From: Rivularia sp. PCC 7116
GTDB taxonomy: Bacteria > Cyanobacteriota > Cyanobacteriia > Cyanobacteriales > Nostocaceae
Assembly (NCBI RefSeq): GCF_000316665.1
Contig: NC_019678.1
Coordinates: forward strand, 4,402,001-4,466,000
DNA: 64,000 nucleotides
Direction: 5' to 3'
Below the pieces are notes generated by a model, which had not been told where the DNA came from, searched no databases, and saw only the letters and a list, made by a program, of their open reading frames with translations. The position numbers were made by a program, and so were the translations under genes. Shown piece after piece: positions 53,695 to 62,168 of the stretch; position 1 is the first letter of the stretch, and each line of letters opens with the position of its first letter.

Positions 53695-54422
53695 TTTCAG
53701 TTTATTCCTTTTTTTAGATTGGCAGCACGTTGTTTTTTCTATCTAATTCTCCAATCTAAAAATCTTATTTACGAATTTATAGCTAAGATTTATACCACAA
53801 TCACAATTGTCATATCGCGACTGACATGCAATCGTTCTGGGAGCTTCCCAATGCAGGAATAAATACTTTATCCGACACTTATGGGTGCGGCTACAAAAAC
53901 AAAGCCCACGCAGGTGGGCTTCGTAGTATTAGCCCCAGGCTTATAGCCTGCGGGCTTTTTGCCGCCATTGGGATGCTCCCATCGTTCTATTTTGGTAAAT
54001 ATAATTAGACCAGTTAGAAAATTGTCACTCTCAGATCCAACAGAGTTAGGCAATACAGACAAACCTCTCCCTATGAAAGCGCTCGCCGCACTGTATCAAC
54101 GCTCTTATGCGTAAGTACTGATTATTTTGGTGACTTATCAAACATTATCTTAGAATGAGGTAACAAATACCGACTACTAACTTTTTATAGTCAGTATTTA
54201 TAAGCATTGATAACAGCTTAATATTACGCGATCGCAGCAAAAAAATACTTGTTATGACCATCCCATAATTTTGTGTAATCTACCGATGTTTATACTTCCT
54301 AGAAAGTATATTTCAGATATTTTGCATAATTACACGCAAGACGCACCCATAGGAGTAATAGAGATAACAAGGCTGAGCAATATGCACATATTCTCAAAAT
54401 ATAATCTTGGAGGATAATAGCA
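53695..54422. other. 728-bp intergenic region with a full MITE-like element
   Basis: Upstream of the DUF1353 gene (leftward) and the 107-residue gene (rightward). It carries the element at 53839-53980. A HIP1 octamer lies near 54228. Nothing else is recognisable. Confidence 0.5.
53839..53980. repeat. Hairpin-rich MITE-like element, third full copy (inverted)
   Basis: 142 bp bounded by GGGAGCTTCCCA / TGGGATGCTCCC (12 bp, one mismatch). Internal order is the reverse of 33283-33423: TTTATCCGACAC, AGCCCACGCAGGTGGGCT, then AGCCCCAGGC / GCCTGCGGGCT. Confidence 0.82.
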
Positions 54423-54746
54423 ATGACTTCTAATGGAGAATCCGCAAAAAATGAGATAGACAAGGAAACTATTTTTGAATTCGTTGACATAAATCGAGCA
54501 GGTAACATAGAGACTATCGGCGAAGGTAAAAGTTTTGAAGCCCCAGACGCTGAACGAGTTAATAATGAACTTGATGAAATCAAACTATCAAATACTGCTT
54601 CTTTTGAGGTAACTACTCAGTTAGATAACGGAGTTTTTATAACATTTAGTTTAGAGGTGGAATATGATAACGCTCCCGGATTCAGCGTTGACGATTTGTT
54701 GTCAGATTCATCATTTATCGATGAACTCGTTTTCATGGATTCTTGA
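54423..54746 (+). CDS. Small acidic hypothetical protein
   Basis: 107 residues, with a strong TTGGAGGA ahead of the ATG. Very acidic with few Lys/Arg in the second half, no Cys, no membrane helix. It has a central beta-like stretch (ASFEVTTQLDNGVFITFSLE) and an acidic C-terminus (DDLLSDSSFIDELVF). The N-terminal half could be a leader-like segment, but no modification enzyme genes are near, so a peptide natural product is not supported. I do not recognise a family. Confidence 0.6.
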   Translation: MTSNGESAKNEIDKETIFEFVDINRAGNIETIGEGKSFEAPDAERVNNELDEIKLSNTASFEVTTQLDNGVFITFSLEVEYDNAPGFSVDDLLSDSSFIDELVFMDS

Positions 54747-55076
54747 ATCGCAACAGATACCTAATTAGATCGGCAGAAATCAGAAACTGTAAATAGTTAC
54801 GCAAAATTATTTAATAATTACCCGTGAGTTATATAAATCTTCTCTGTTCCCTATTTCCTATTGCCTCCCCAAACGAAATATTTAATTTATTTTGTAGGAG
54901 TACTTATAACAGCATTATATAAATAATATTGTGATGCCCAAAAGTAGAAATAATACGCCTCCCAATTTAAGAAACAATGCAAAATTATTTAAATTTTTAT
55001 AAAAAGCCAAAATGCAAAGAGACGCTGCTCGGCGCAACGTCTCTACATTAATAATTACAGGTGAAAAAATCTGATA
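54747..55076. other. 330-bp intergenic region
   Basis: AT-rich DNA with a hairpin at 55018-55044. Nothing else is seen. Confidence 0.5.
55018..55044. repeat. GAGACG-type hairpin repeat downstream of the epimerase gene
   Basis: AGAGACGCTGC and GCAACGTCTCT pair over 11 positions with one mismatch around TCGGC. This hairpin type is common in cyanobacterial genomes. It lies 33 bases after the epimerase stop and may act as its terminator. Confidence 0.6.
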
Positions 55077-56024
55077 TTAATATATTCCTTTCACCCATTC
55101 CCATTCCCTAGTTAAACCTTCTCTTAAACTAACTTGGGGCTGATAACCCAAAATCCGCTTTGCTTTACTCACATCCGCAGCAGTATGACGAGCATCCCCC
55201 ATCGCTTTTTCAATATGGTTTCTCTTGATGGGTTTACCGACAATTTCTTCCATTGTTTCCAAAACTTCTTTTAAAACAACCCTACTACCACCACCAATAT
55301 TAAATATTTCACCAACAGCATCATCTACAGTCGCAGCAGCTAAGTTTGCAGCAACCGCATCGCTTACAAAAGTAAAGTCTCGGGTTTGTAATCCATCACC
55401 ATAAACGGGAATCGCTTCATCATCGATTACAGCTTTATAAAATTTGTGAAAAGCCATATCCGGACGTTGGCGAGGTCCGTAAACTGTAAAATAACGCAAC
55501 GCTACAAAAGGTACGCCAAAGTTTTTCTGATAAAGCCCGCACAATCTTTCTGCGGCTAACTTGGTGATCCCATAAGGTGAAACTGGTTTAGGGCAAATTA
55601 GTTCGCTTGTAGGTAAAGTTTCTGCATCACCGTAAACGCTGGATGTAGAAGCGTAAACTAACCTTTTTAAATTATTTGCGTCTTTTGCTGCTTCCAACAA
55701 AACTTGAGTAGCGCTGATGTTGCGTTCTGTGTAAAAACGGAAACCTTGTCCCCAGCTTGCTCTTACCCCTGCTTGGGCTGCCTGATGGTAAACTACGTCA
55801 ACATCTTTTAACAATGAATTCCAGTCTACAAACTGAATATCTGCTTCAATTAATTCAAAATTGTCATAGGTTTGTAAAAATGTAACATTTTTGTTTTTAA
55901 AGAAAGGGTCGTAGTAATCGTTGAATTCATCTATGCCAATTACTTCTTCTCCTTTTTTCAAAAGTGTTTCTGCTATATGGGAACCTATAAAACCTGCAAC
56001 ACCAGTAACGATATTTTTAGTCAT
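55077..56024 (-). CDS. NAD-dependent sugar-nucleotide epimerase/dehydratase
   Basis: 315 residues of the extended short-chain dehydrogenase family. NAD-binding GVAGFIGSHIAETL at the N-terminus, catalytic YGITK (with upstream STSSVYG), and GDGLQTRDFTFVSDA late in the protein. The GLQTRDFTFVxDAV and R-rich YGPRQRPDMAFHKF features fit the UDP-glucuronate 4-epimerase/UDP-glucose 4-epimerase subgroup. It likely supplies a sugar nucleotide for exopolysaccharide or lipopolysaccharide. No glycosyltransferases are adjacent, so the exact substrate is open. Confidence 0.85.
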   Translation of the reverse strand: MTKNIVTGVAGFIGSHIAETLLKKGEEVIGIDEFNDYYDPFFKNKNVTFLQTYDNFELIEADIQFVDWNSLLKDVDVVYHQAAQAGVRASWGQGFRFYTERNISATQVLLEAAKDANNLKRLVYASTSSVYGDAETLPTSELICPKPVSPYGITKLAAERLCGLYQKNFGVPFVALRYFTVYGPRQRPDMAFHKFYKAVIDDEAIPVYGDGLQTRDFTFVSDAVAANLAAATVDDAVGEIFNIGGGSRVVLKEVLETMEEIVGKPIKRNHIEKAMGDARHTAADVSKAKRILGYQPQVSLREGLTREWEWVKGIY

Positions 56025-56681
56025 GTCTCTTGATATTTAGATATTTTTTTAACTCAGTATTCACAGGTTAATCCTTATAGACAGGTAGTTGCCACTACTT
56101 TTTAAACTTTTTTCGACACACTGTGAGTGATATAAAAAATATTTTTTTAAACTACGTATTTGTATCTAAAAAATATTAAAATTGTATCCATACAATTACG
56201 AGTTAATCAAATTGAATTAAGAAAAAATATAGTATGAACACTGATGCTTTTTGAAGAATTATAGAGCAAGGGCAATAATAAATAGTCTTGACTCATAACT
56301 CCCTACTTGTGAACACTAGTGGTTCAAATCATTAATTTTAAAGGGTCTATTTTTCTCAAAATTCTTTTCTCCCCCTGCTCCCCTGCTTCCCCTGCTCCCC
56401 CTGCTTGTCAAAACCGATCAATTTTAATGAAAACGAATAATAATGGTCTGTCCCATAAAATATGATGAGTAAATTCCTAACTCCGCGAATCCAAAATCGT
56501 AAAGGCGTACCGTTAAACGTCGATAAGTATTAAAATTGGTGAAAAAAATAAAATGCATCATCGGGGACATTTAGTTCCATCGATGTTTTGAGCAAACAAG
56601 ATATATGCCCCTTCATAAGGCACTTATGAATTCAAATATCTAGGATGCTCCCCATCATCAAGGTGACTTCGAGGATAATCA
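56025..56681. other. 657-bp intergenic region upstream of purD
   Basis: Divergent promoters. It contains a C/T-rich tract of CCCCTGCTCCC units (56365-56408) and, at 56643-56653, a lone GGATGCTCCCC that matches one end of the MITE-like family. No ORF is supported. Confidence 0.5.
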
Positions 56682-57959
56682 GTGAAAATTTTAGTTGTAG
56701 GTAGTGGAGGAAGAGAACATGCTTTGGCTTGGAAACTCCTTCAATCAAGTCAAGTTGAGCAAGTTTTCTGCCTGCCGGGGAACGGTGGTACGGCTAGTTT
56801 GAATCGCTGTAAAAATATTTCTTTGCAGGTAGATGATTTTGAAGGAATAGGTAATTTTGCTCTCCAAGAAAATATTAGTTTGGTAGTTGTAGGGCCAGAA
56901 GTACCTTTAGCAAAAGGAATTACCGATGATCTACAGTCCAAAGGACTAAAAGTATTTGGGCCGACAAAAGCGGGAGCCCAGATAGAAGCAAGCAAAGCAT
57001 GGGCAAAAAGTCTTATGCAGGAAGCTAATATTCCGACTGCTAATAGTGCCGTATTTAATCGAGCAGCACCCGCAAAAAGCTATATCAAAGAACACGGGGT
57101 ACCCATTGTTATCAAAGCTGATGGTTTGGCTGCGGGTAAGGGTGTGACTGTGGCGACAAGCTTAAATCAAGCAGTTGAAGCGGTTGAAGCTATATTTAAC
57201 GGTCAGTTTGGCAGCGCTGGGGAATTTGTAGTTATTGAAGAATGTTTAACCGGACAGGAAGTATCTGTTTTAGCTTTGACAGACGGCTTAACGATTAGAC
57301 CTTTATTGCCAGCCCAAGACCACAAACGCATCGGCGAAGGAGACACGGGAGAGAATACAGGTGGAATGGGAGCCTATGCGCCAACACCTATCGCCACCGT
57401 GAATTTAATGGAACGAGTTCAAAAACAAGTTTTAAATAAAACTATAGATGCCCTAAAAGCTCAAAATATTGATTATCGAGGCGTACTTTATGCTGGGCTA
57501 ATGGTGACAACTACTGGTGAATTCAAAGTATTGGAATTTAACTGTCGTTTTGGGGACCCAGAAACTCAAGTAATATTACCATTATTAGAAACGCCTTTAG
57601 AAGAATTGATGCTTGCCTGTACTGAACAGCGGTTAGAGGAAATGCCCCCTATAGAATGGAAACAAGGAACCGCCGCTACTGTAGTTGTTGCTTCTGGTGG
57701 ATATCCCGGAACTTATGAAAAAGGTAAAGTAATTACAGGAATTGACGAGGCAGAGGCGACAGGAGTTACAGTCTTTAATGCTGGAACGCAGTTAAAGCAA
57801 CAGTTAATTACAGATGGAGGTCGGGTTTTAAATGTAACCGGAGTCGGAGAGAACTTCGAGCAAGCCTTGCAATTAGCATATGCTGGTATTGAGAAAATTA
57901 ATTTCGAGGGCATGTATTATCGCCGAGATATCGGATATCGAGTAATGGGGAATGGGTAA
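56682..57959 (+). CDS. purD: Phosphoribosylamine-glycine ligase
   Basis: 425 residues from a GTG start at 56682 with GAGG eight bases ahead. N-terminal GSGGREHALAWKL, ATP-grasp domain with IKADGLAAGKGV, GPEVPL, HKRIGEGDTGENTGGMGAY and FNCRFGDPETQ. It catalyses the second step of de novo purine synthesis, joining glycine to phosphoribosylamine with ATP. The last codons run into a heptamer array. purD followed by nblS is a gene order I know from other cyanobacteria. Confidence 0.96.
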   Translation: MKILVVGSGGREHALAWKLLQSSQVEQVFCLPGNGGTASLNRCKNISLQVDDFEGIGNFALQENISLVVVGPEVPLAKGITDDLQSKGLKVFGPTKAGAQIEASKAWAKSLMQEANIPTANSAVFNRAAPAKSYIKEHGVPIVIKADGLAAGKGVTVATSLNQAVEAVEAIFNGQFGSAGEFVVIEECLTGQEVSVLALTDGLTIRPLLPAQDHKRIGEGDTGENTGGMGAYAPTPIATVNLMERVQKQVLNKTIDALKAQNIDYRGVLYAGLMVTTTGEFKVLEFNCRFGDPETQVILPLLETPLEELMLACTEQRLEEMPPIEWKQGTAATVVVASGGYPGTYEKGKVITGIDEAEATGVTVFNAGTQLKQQLITDGGRVLNVTGVGENFEQALQLAYAGIEKINFEGMYYRRDIGYRVMGNG

Positions 57960-58022
57960 TGCCCAATGCCCAATTACCCATTACCAATTACCAATTACCC
58001 ATTACCAATTCCCAATCCCCAA
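57943..58022. repeat. STRR heptamer array between purD and nblS
   Basis: ATGGGGA/ATGGGTA units at the purD end, then ACCCATT, ACCAATT and CCCAATC heptamers. The purD stop codon lies inside the array. Confidence 0.85.
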
Positions 58023-58107
58023 CTTTCTTCCCTCTTTGTCAGCTTAGCTGTTAACTTTTAGTTGTTGGGGTTGTATTTTAAAAAACTACTAACAACTTAT
58101 ATTTGAG

Positions 58108-60042
58108 ATGCTAGCCATTTTAAAAACAATTCGAGAAGCGATCGCCAATTGGTGGTCGGATTTTAATCTCCAGACGAGGCTGTTAGCGGCTGTCACTTTA
58201 GTTGTATCTTTGGTGATGAGCGGTTTAACGTTTTGGGCTGTAAATACTATTCAGCAGGATGCACGTCTCAACGATACTCGTTTTGGGCGGGATTTGGGTT
58301 TGTTGCTAGCTGCGAATGTCTCGCCGTTTTTGGCTGAGGAGAATTACACGGAGATAGCACAGTTTTCTCAACGCTTTTATAGCACGACTTCCAGCGTTCG
58401 CTATATGCTTTATGCTGATGAAACTGGCAAAATATTTTTTGGTATTCCTTTTTGGGAACCAGAGGTAGGAAATTCGCTGACTATCGAACGTAGAGTTCAG
58501 CTTCCGGAGGATTATGCTGCTGATGTGGAAAAACCAATGGTACGTCACCATCATTCACCAGATGGGGAAGTTACCGACGTGTTTGTTCCTTTGAAGGCAA
58601 ATGGTAAATATTTAGGCGTTTTAGCAGTTGGTATTAATCCCAATCAAACAGCCGTTATCTCTACCAATTTTACTCGTGATGTGACAATTGCGGTGTTTAT
58701 CTCGATTTGGGTAATGGTAATTTTGGGAGGAGTAATTAATGCTTTGACTATTACTAAGCCCATAAAAGAATTATTAGTGGGAGTCAAGCAAATTGCGGCG
58801 GGTAATTTTAAGCAGCGAATTCAACTACAATTTTCTGGAGAACTCAAGGAACTAATTTCTAGCTTCAATGAAATGGCAGAAAGATTGGAGCGCTATGAAG
58901 AACAAAATATAGAAGAACTAACTGCTGAAAAAGCTAAATTGGAAACTTTGGTTTCTACTATTGCCGATGGCGCTGTTTTGATTGATAACGAAATGCAGGT
59001 AATATTGGTCAATCCGACAGCAAAAACTATTTTCGGTTGGGAACAAGCTGAAGTTGTTGGTAATTGCGTCTTGGACTATTTACCTTCACAAATGCAGCTA
59101 GAAATTAACCGCTATTTAGATAAAATGACTGCGGGAGAATTAGAACGTGCTGAATTCCGCATTACTATAAATGAACCAATAAAAAGAACTATACGTATTT
59201 TGTTAACTACAGTTGTTAACCAGCAACGAGAAAGCATCAAAGGTATTGCAATTACTATCCAAGATATTACTCGCGAAGTAGAGCTTAATGAAGCTAAAAG
59301 TCAATTTATCAGCAACGTTTCCCACGAATTACGAACACCATTATTTAATATTAAATCTTTTATTGAAACATTGCATGAATTCGGCGAAGATTTAGATGTA
59401 GAGCAGCGACAAGAATTTTTGCTTACTGTTAATAATGAAACAGATAGACTCGCTCGTTTAGTTAATGACGTATTGGATTTATCAAGATTAGAATCCGGAC
59501 GCAGCTACACTATGGATGGAGTTGATTTAAGTCAAGCTATCGAACAAACTCTGCGTACTTATAAGTTAAATGCTAAAGATAAAGGAATTGAGTTAATTCA
59601 AGATATAGCTCCCGATTTACCTTTAGTAAGAGGGCACTACGATTTATTGTTACAAGTATTAGCTAATTTGATTGGCAACGGACTAAAATTTACTAAAGCT
59701 GGTGGTAAAGTTGCACTTCGTGCTTACGAACTTCAGCAGCAATCACTTTTCAATAATTCCATATCCCGCGTGCGCGTAGAAATTGGCGATACAGGAATCG
59801 GTATTCCTCAAGAAGATCAAGCAGCCATTTTCGACCGTTTTTTCCGCGTTGAAAACCGCGTTCATACCCTTGAAGGAACCGGCTTGGGGTTATCAATTGT
59901 CAGAAATATTCTTGAAGACAAACATCACACCAAAGTATTTTTAGTAAGTGAAGTAGGCATTGGAACTACATTTTGGTTTGACTTAGAAATTTATCAAGAA
60001 ACAGCTATTGACGAACAATTAACGGTTAGCATTGAACAGTGA
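58108..60042 (+). CDS. nblS: Sensor histidine kinase NblS (Hik33/DspA)
   Basis: 644 residues. Two membrane helices (about 24-46 and 190-213) flank an extracytoplasmic sensor region; then come HAMP (about 214-270), a coiled coil, PAS (about 285-390), the phospho-acceptor His near 406 in FISNVSHELRTPLFNIKSF-type HisKA box, and the ATPase domain with LANLIGNGLKF, GDTGIGI and GTGLGLSIV. NblS is the conserved cyanobacterial kinase for high light, nutrient and other stress; it acts on RpaB and controls hli and phycobilisome-degradation genes. The hli and pec/cpc genes of this window are therefore likely targets of its pathway. Confidence 0.95.
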   Translation: MLAILKTIREAIANWWSDFNLQTRLLAAVTLVVSLVMSGLTFWAVNTIQQDARLNDTRFGRDLGLLLAANVSPFLAEENYTEIAQFSQRFYSTTSSVRYMLYADETGKIFFGIPFWEPEVGNSLTIERRVQLPEDYAADVEKPMVRHHHSPDGEVTDVFVPLKANGKYLGVLAVGINPNQTAVISTNFTRDVTIAVFISIWVMVILGGVINALTITKPIKELLVGVKQIAAGNFKQRIQLQFSGELKELISSFNEMAERLERYEEQNIEELTAEKAKLETLVSTIADGAVLIDNEMQVILVNPTAKTIFGWEQAEVVGNCVLDYLPSQMQLEINRYLDKMTAGELERAEFRITINEPIKRTIRILLTTVVNQQRESIKGIAITIQDITREVELNEAKSQFISNVSHELRTPLFNIKSFIETLHEFGEDLDVEQRQEFLLTVNNETDRLARLVNDVLDLSRLESGRSYTMDGVDLSQAIEQTLRTYKLNAKDKGIELIQDIAPDLPLVRGHYDLLLQVLANLIGNGLKFTKAGGKVALRAYELQQQSLFNNSISRVRVEIGDTGIGIPQEDQAAIFDRFFRVENRVHTLEGTGLGLSIVRNILEDKHHTKVFLVSEVGIGTTFWFDLEIYQETAIDEQLTVSIEQ

Positions 60043-60062
60043 ACAGTGTTTTAAATAATTTT

Positions 60063-60139
60063 ACCCTTCTTCCAATGCCCTTCTTCCAATGCCCAATTAC
60101 CAATTACCAATTACCAATTACCAATTACCAATTACCAAT
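60063..60139. repeat. STRR heptamer array between nblS and the deacetylase-family gene
   Basis: CTTCCAATGCC units followed by about eight ACCAATT heptamers, ending at the stop codon of the convergent gene. Confidence 0.9.
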
Positions 60140-61064
60140 TTAAACATTTTTCAACGGTTGCTATAACTGACTGGGAAAGTGTTGGTAAATCGTAACCACC
60201 TTCTAAACCGAATAATATTTTACTGGTAACTTTTAAGCAATGTTTTGTAAATATTCCGTAGTCTTGCGGTTGCAAATTTATCATTGCTAAGGGGTCATCG
60301 GCGTTGCCATCATAACCAGCGCTGACTATTAATAAATCGGGCTGAAAGTTTGATAGAAATGGAAATACCTCTTTTTCAAATCCTGCTCGATAAGTACTAA
60401 TATCGCTACTAGGAGGCATGGGTAAATTCAACACGTTATTGTTAATACCCCTTTCTGAAGATTTACCCGTTCCCGGATAACAAGGGTATTGATGTAAGGA
60501 ACAATAAGCAATTTGAGGATTGTTTTCTACTATTGCTTGAGTACCGTTACCGTGGTGTACGTCCCAATCGAGAATAGCAACACGATTAACTTCGGGTTTT
60601 TTCAAAGCTTGGAAAGCGGAAATTGCTGCATTAGAAAACAAACAGAACCCCATACCGTAGTCAATTTCGGCATGGTGTCCAGGAGGACGTGCTAAAACAA
60701 AAGCGGGTTTACCAGTTTCCAGAACAATATCCACTCCATCGAGCCAAGCATTCACCGCTAATAACGCTACATCATAGCTGCGGGGAGAAACATAGGTATC
60801 AGTATCCAAAAAGCCACCCCCCTCAGCCGCAATATCCCGAACTTTACGGATATAGCGCGGTGAATGTATTTCCTTAAGGAAATCAAGCGGCGAATTTTGG
60901 GTAATAGGAGTCGGCGATCGCCATTCAATTTGTTGAGAAAAAACCGCCTCTTTCAAAGCCGAGACGACAGCACTTAAACGCTCCGGCTTTTCCGGATGTC
61001 CTCTTCCGGTAAGGTGTTCGAGAAATTCGTCCGAGTAGATTAAGGGAAACGTGGGATTGTGCAT
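60132..61064 (-). CDS. Histone-deacetylase-family amidohydrolase (acetoin utilisation/HDAC-like)
   Basis: 310 residues from the ATG at 61064 (MHNPTFPLIYSDEFLEH); a longer frame to 61133 is encoded by heptamer repeats (PMPNSQCPM) and is rejected. Zinc and catalytic motifs: RPPGHHA, ILDWDVHHGNGT, SAGYDGNADDPL and LEGGYD. Such proteins remove acyl groups from small amines or proteins; the substrate in cyanobacteria is not established. Convergent with nblS. Confidence 0.88.
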   Translation of the reverse strand: MHNPTFPLIYSDEFLEHLTGRGHPEKPERLSAVVSALKEAVFSQQIEWRSPTPITQNSPLDFLKEIHSPRYIRKVRDIAAEGGGFLDTDTYVSPRSYDVALLAVNAWLDGVDIVLETGKPAFVLARPPGHHAEIDYGMGFCLFSNAAISAFQALKKPEVNRVAILDWDVHHGNGTQAIVENNPQIAYCSLHQYPCYPGTGKSSERGINNNVLNLPMPPSSDISTYRAGFEKEVFPFLSNFQPDLLIVSAGYDGNADDPLAMINLQPQDYGIFTKHCLKVTSKILFGLEGGYDLPTLSQSVIATVEKCLNW

Positions 61065-61096
61065 TGGGCATTGGGAATTGGGCATTGGGCATTGAG
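61062..61096. repeat. STRR heptamers at the start of the deacetylase-family gene
   Basis: CATTGGG/AATTGGG heptamers; the chosen start codon (CAT on this strand) is part of the first unit. Confidence 0.8.
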
Positions 61097-61207
61097 AGAG
61101 TAGAGAGGGGAGAAAGCTATTTAAAACTTTCAATACTTAACTCTTAATCCCTAGCTACTAACTGTTCGCTGCTCACTGGTAACTGGTAAAGGTTTACTGT
61201 TCGCTGT

Positions 61208-61396
61208 TTACCTGTCGTCAAGCATTTCCGGAGAAACAGCGGGATTACCTTTAAGCTCTTCTGGGGATTGATTGCGGATTGTGTTGTCAATTGCTGCCGG
61301 ATGTTTGATTCTATCAAGCAACTCTGGACTTAATTCCGGTGCTTCTTCTTTAGGATTGTTTTTTTCAGCTTGATTTTTGGCTTTATCTTCGCTCAT
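61208..61396 (-). CDS. Small charged hypothetical protein
   Basis: 62 residues, highly charged and predicted disordered: KNQAEKNNPKEEAPELSP, then two related phrases ELSPELLDRIKHPAAIDN and AVSPEMLDDR. The SPE(L/M)LD repetition suggests a short interaction motif used twice. No membrane segment. AGGAAGAATTC lies before the ATG. Function unknown. Confidence 0.6.
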   Translation of the reverse strand: MSEDKAKNQAEKNNPKEEAPELSPELLDRIKHPAAIDNTIRNQSPEELKGNPAVSPEMLDDR

Positions 61397-61563
61397 ATTC
61401 TTGAATTCTTCCTATGTAACTTAGCTTATCAGCTTAGAAGATGCTTTAGAGATAACACACTATCTTTAGAATGAAATATTCAGCTACTGCCGTTGTTCTT
61501 TTCGATAATAATAATAATTGGCAAAACAATGCCCGATGCTCAATTCCCGATGCCCAATTTACC

Positions 61564-61821
61564 ATGCCAAATTCAATCAAAATCGCAGTTAAATTATTCG
61601 CAGCTTATCAGGAAGCTTATAACGAACCAGAATTAATCCTGGAATTTCCTGAAAACACGCCGGTATCGCAAGTCAGAGAACATTTAATCAAAGAACATCC
61701 CGAATTAGAGCAATGGCGAGATGTAACCAGATTTGGCATAAATTTGAATTTTGTCGAACCAGATACTCCTTTAAATGATGGGGATGAAGTCGTATTGATA
61801 CCTCCAGTCAGCGGCGGATAA
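61564..61821 (+). CDS. MoaD/ThiS-family small sulfur-carrier-like protein
   Basis: 85 residues from the ATG at 61564 (MPNSIKIAVKLFAAYQEAY); a longer frame from 61471 adds residues encoded by heptamer repeats. Beta-grasp pattern, LKDGDEVVLIPPVSGG-type end: the C-terminal Gly-Gly is what is adenylated and thiocarboxylated in MoaD. It probably donates sulfur in molybdopterin synthesis or a related thiotransfer. No other mo-genes are nearby. Confidence 0.85.
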   Translation: MPNSIKIAVKLFAAYQEAYNEPELILEFPENTPVSQVREHLIKEHPELEQWRDVTRFGINLNFVEPDTPLNDGDEVVLIPPVSGG

Positions 61822-62168
61822 TTGACATTGAAAAAATCTTAAGAGCTTCGTATTTGTGCTTTAGTGCTTTCAAGAATAAGCGCTGAAGCGCAACTACGGG
61901 CAAACTATTAAAAGAACATATTAAGATTGGTTTTATCTTAGAAAGCCATAAAAATCGATTCACTTCAGAAAATAAACGATTATTGTCTGAAGTCTTAACG
62001 TTAATCTGATTGTATCAACAACGGAATTAAATCTAAAAGATATTGAAAAATTATAGATTTAATCGAAATAAATAAAAAATATTATTTGCAGCAATGAAAG
62101 TAGTGCGTTGCTGGAGTTATCTCCAGTTTTACTATTGTGGATTATCCCTAACCGTAGGATTACAATAA
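61822..62168. other. 347-bp intergenic region
   Basis: AT-rich DNA between convergent genes (MoaD-like and surface protein). No convincing terminator or ORF is seen. Confidence 0.45.

Noticed and set aside
54423-54746. RiPP precursor peptide
   Set aside because: No modification or export genes adjacent, no double-glycine cleavage site, and no Cys/Ser/Thr-rich core.
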